This document shows positions 63,598 to 64,000 of a stretch of 64,000 bases of DNA, one piece after another. A program made the translations under genes and the position numbers. Position 1 is the first letter of the stretch. Each line of letters begins with the position of its first letter. The notes beneath the pieces were generated by a model. That model saw nothing but the letters and a program-made list of their open reading frames with translations, had not been told where the DNA came from and did no database searches. The stretch comes from DATDIC01 sp963777625 (lineage in GTDB: Bacteria > Pseudomonadota > Alphaproteobacteria > Acetobacterales > Acetobacteraceae): assembly GCA_963777625.1 (NCBI GenBank), contig CAVZRO010000001.1, forward strand, positions 62,001 to 126,000. The letters are read 5' to 3'.

Positions 63598-64000
63598 TCA
63601 TCCATACCCATCGGCATGCGCCTGCCGCCATGCCGCGGCGGTGCGCACGATTTCCGGCAATGTGCCATGGCGCGGCGCCCAACCCGTCTCTCGCCTGATC
63701 CGCTCCGACCCTGCCACCAGCACCGCCGGATCGCCGGTACGGCGCGGGGCCATCACGTACGGCACCTCCCGCCCCAGCACGTCGCGCACCGCCGCGAGCA
63801 CCTCCAGCACCGAGTAGCCACGCCCATTGCCGAGATTGTATGTCACGCTCTGTGCATCCAGCCGCTGCAACGCCAGCAGATGCGCCTCCGCGAGATCGGT
63901 CACGTGCACATAGTCTCGGATGCAAGTGCCGTCCGGCGTCGGGTAGTCCTGCCCGAACACCTCCAGCGCCGGCCGCCGTCCGAGCGCCGCGTCGATCGCC
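63598..64000 (-). CDS. galE: UDP-glucose 4-epimerase, C-terminal part (cut by right edge)
   Basis: The minus-strand frame enters from the right edge (AIDAALGRRPALEVFGQDYP) and ends at 63598. TPDGTCIRDYVHVTDLAEAH LLAL is the classic GalE motif for substrate contacts, followed by YNLGNGRGYSVLEVLAAVRD, and APRRTGDPAVLVAGSERIRR ETGWAP near the end. It interconverts UDP-glucose and UDP-galactose for surface polysaccharide. The N-terminal Rossmann part and catalytic Tyr lie outside the window. Confidence 0.92.
   Translation of the reverse strand, partial: AIDAALGRRPALEVFGQDYPTPDGTCIRDYVHVTDLAEAHLLALQRLDAQSVTYNLGNGRGYSVLEVLAAVRDVLGREVPYVMAPRRTGDPAVLVAGSERIRRETGWAPRHGTLPEIVRTAAAWRQAHADGYG

Overview
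The window is high-GC, densely coded DNA that most resembles an alphaproteobacterium of the Acetobacteraceae (Rhodopila-like). This is inferred from codon use, the C-terminal Hint-domain surface protein, the double-hairpin GGGGC..GCCCC repeats, the split PntAA/PntAB/PntB transhydrogenase and a SecA with a C-terminal zinc finger. No rRNA, tRNA or CRISPR array was seen.

Layout. 1-3.3 kb: DyP peroxidase (cut by the left edge), an unknown protein and a membrane protein in one operon, then an IS remnant. 3.7-6.3 kb: amidohydrolase pair plus Rieske ferredoxin. 6.3-7.9 kb: a collapsed MazEF chimera beside an intact Xre-RES toxin-antitoxin pair. 8.7-14.5 kb: minus-strand hydantoinase/peptide ABC importer operon. 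14.7-18.4 kb: XRE-ImmA regulator/protease, a cut-down PIN-like gene and a tandem CoA-transferase. 18.5-24.6 kb: alpha/beta hydrolase, enoyl-CoA hydratase, parvulin and secA. 25-31.2 kb: DUF899 protein with divergent MarR regulator, ketopantoate-reductase-like enzyme with M20 amidohydrolase, a SelW-type selenoprotein whose UGA codon hides it from ordinary ORF calling, ManC/AlgA-type enzyme and a PAP2 phosphatase. 31.7-38.1 kb: GST, small membrane proteins, a HEPN-like pair, and an ADP-ribosyltransferase/ADP-ribosylglycohydrolase module flanked by direct repeats of an LLM-oxidoreductase gene start. 38.3-43.8 kb: LLM oxidoreductase, CUT1 sugar importer without ATPase, uronate-dehydrogenase-like epimerase. 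44.2-48.2 kb: Hint-domain surface protein and a low-GC methyltransferase. 48.7-52 kb: second amidohydrolase cluster, three genes. 52-56.2 kb: an intact IS1595-family element with three passenger genes and 8-bp target duplications, then an IS4-family element. 56.3-59.3 kb: proton-translocating transhydrogenase. 59.5-63.2 kb: a very long glycine-rich repeat protein. 63.6 kb to the right edge: galE (partial).

Two patterns cut across the window. First, fourteen single-base gains, almost all in homopolymers, break ten otherwise well-conserved genes. They look like homopolymer over-calls rather than true decay, so these genes are annotated across the shift. Second, the non-coding space is populated by dispersed palindromic repeat families. 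One copy sits in frame inside a CoA-transferase gene.

Strongest candidates for new biology: the UGA-containing SelW gene (28754-28972), the ART/ARH module (35170-38103), the IS1595 element with cargo, and the repeat-encoded peptide inside the CoA-transferase.
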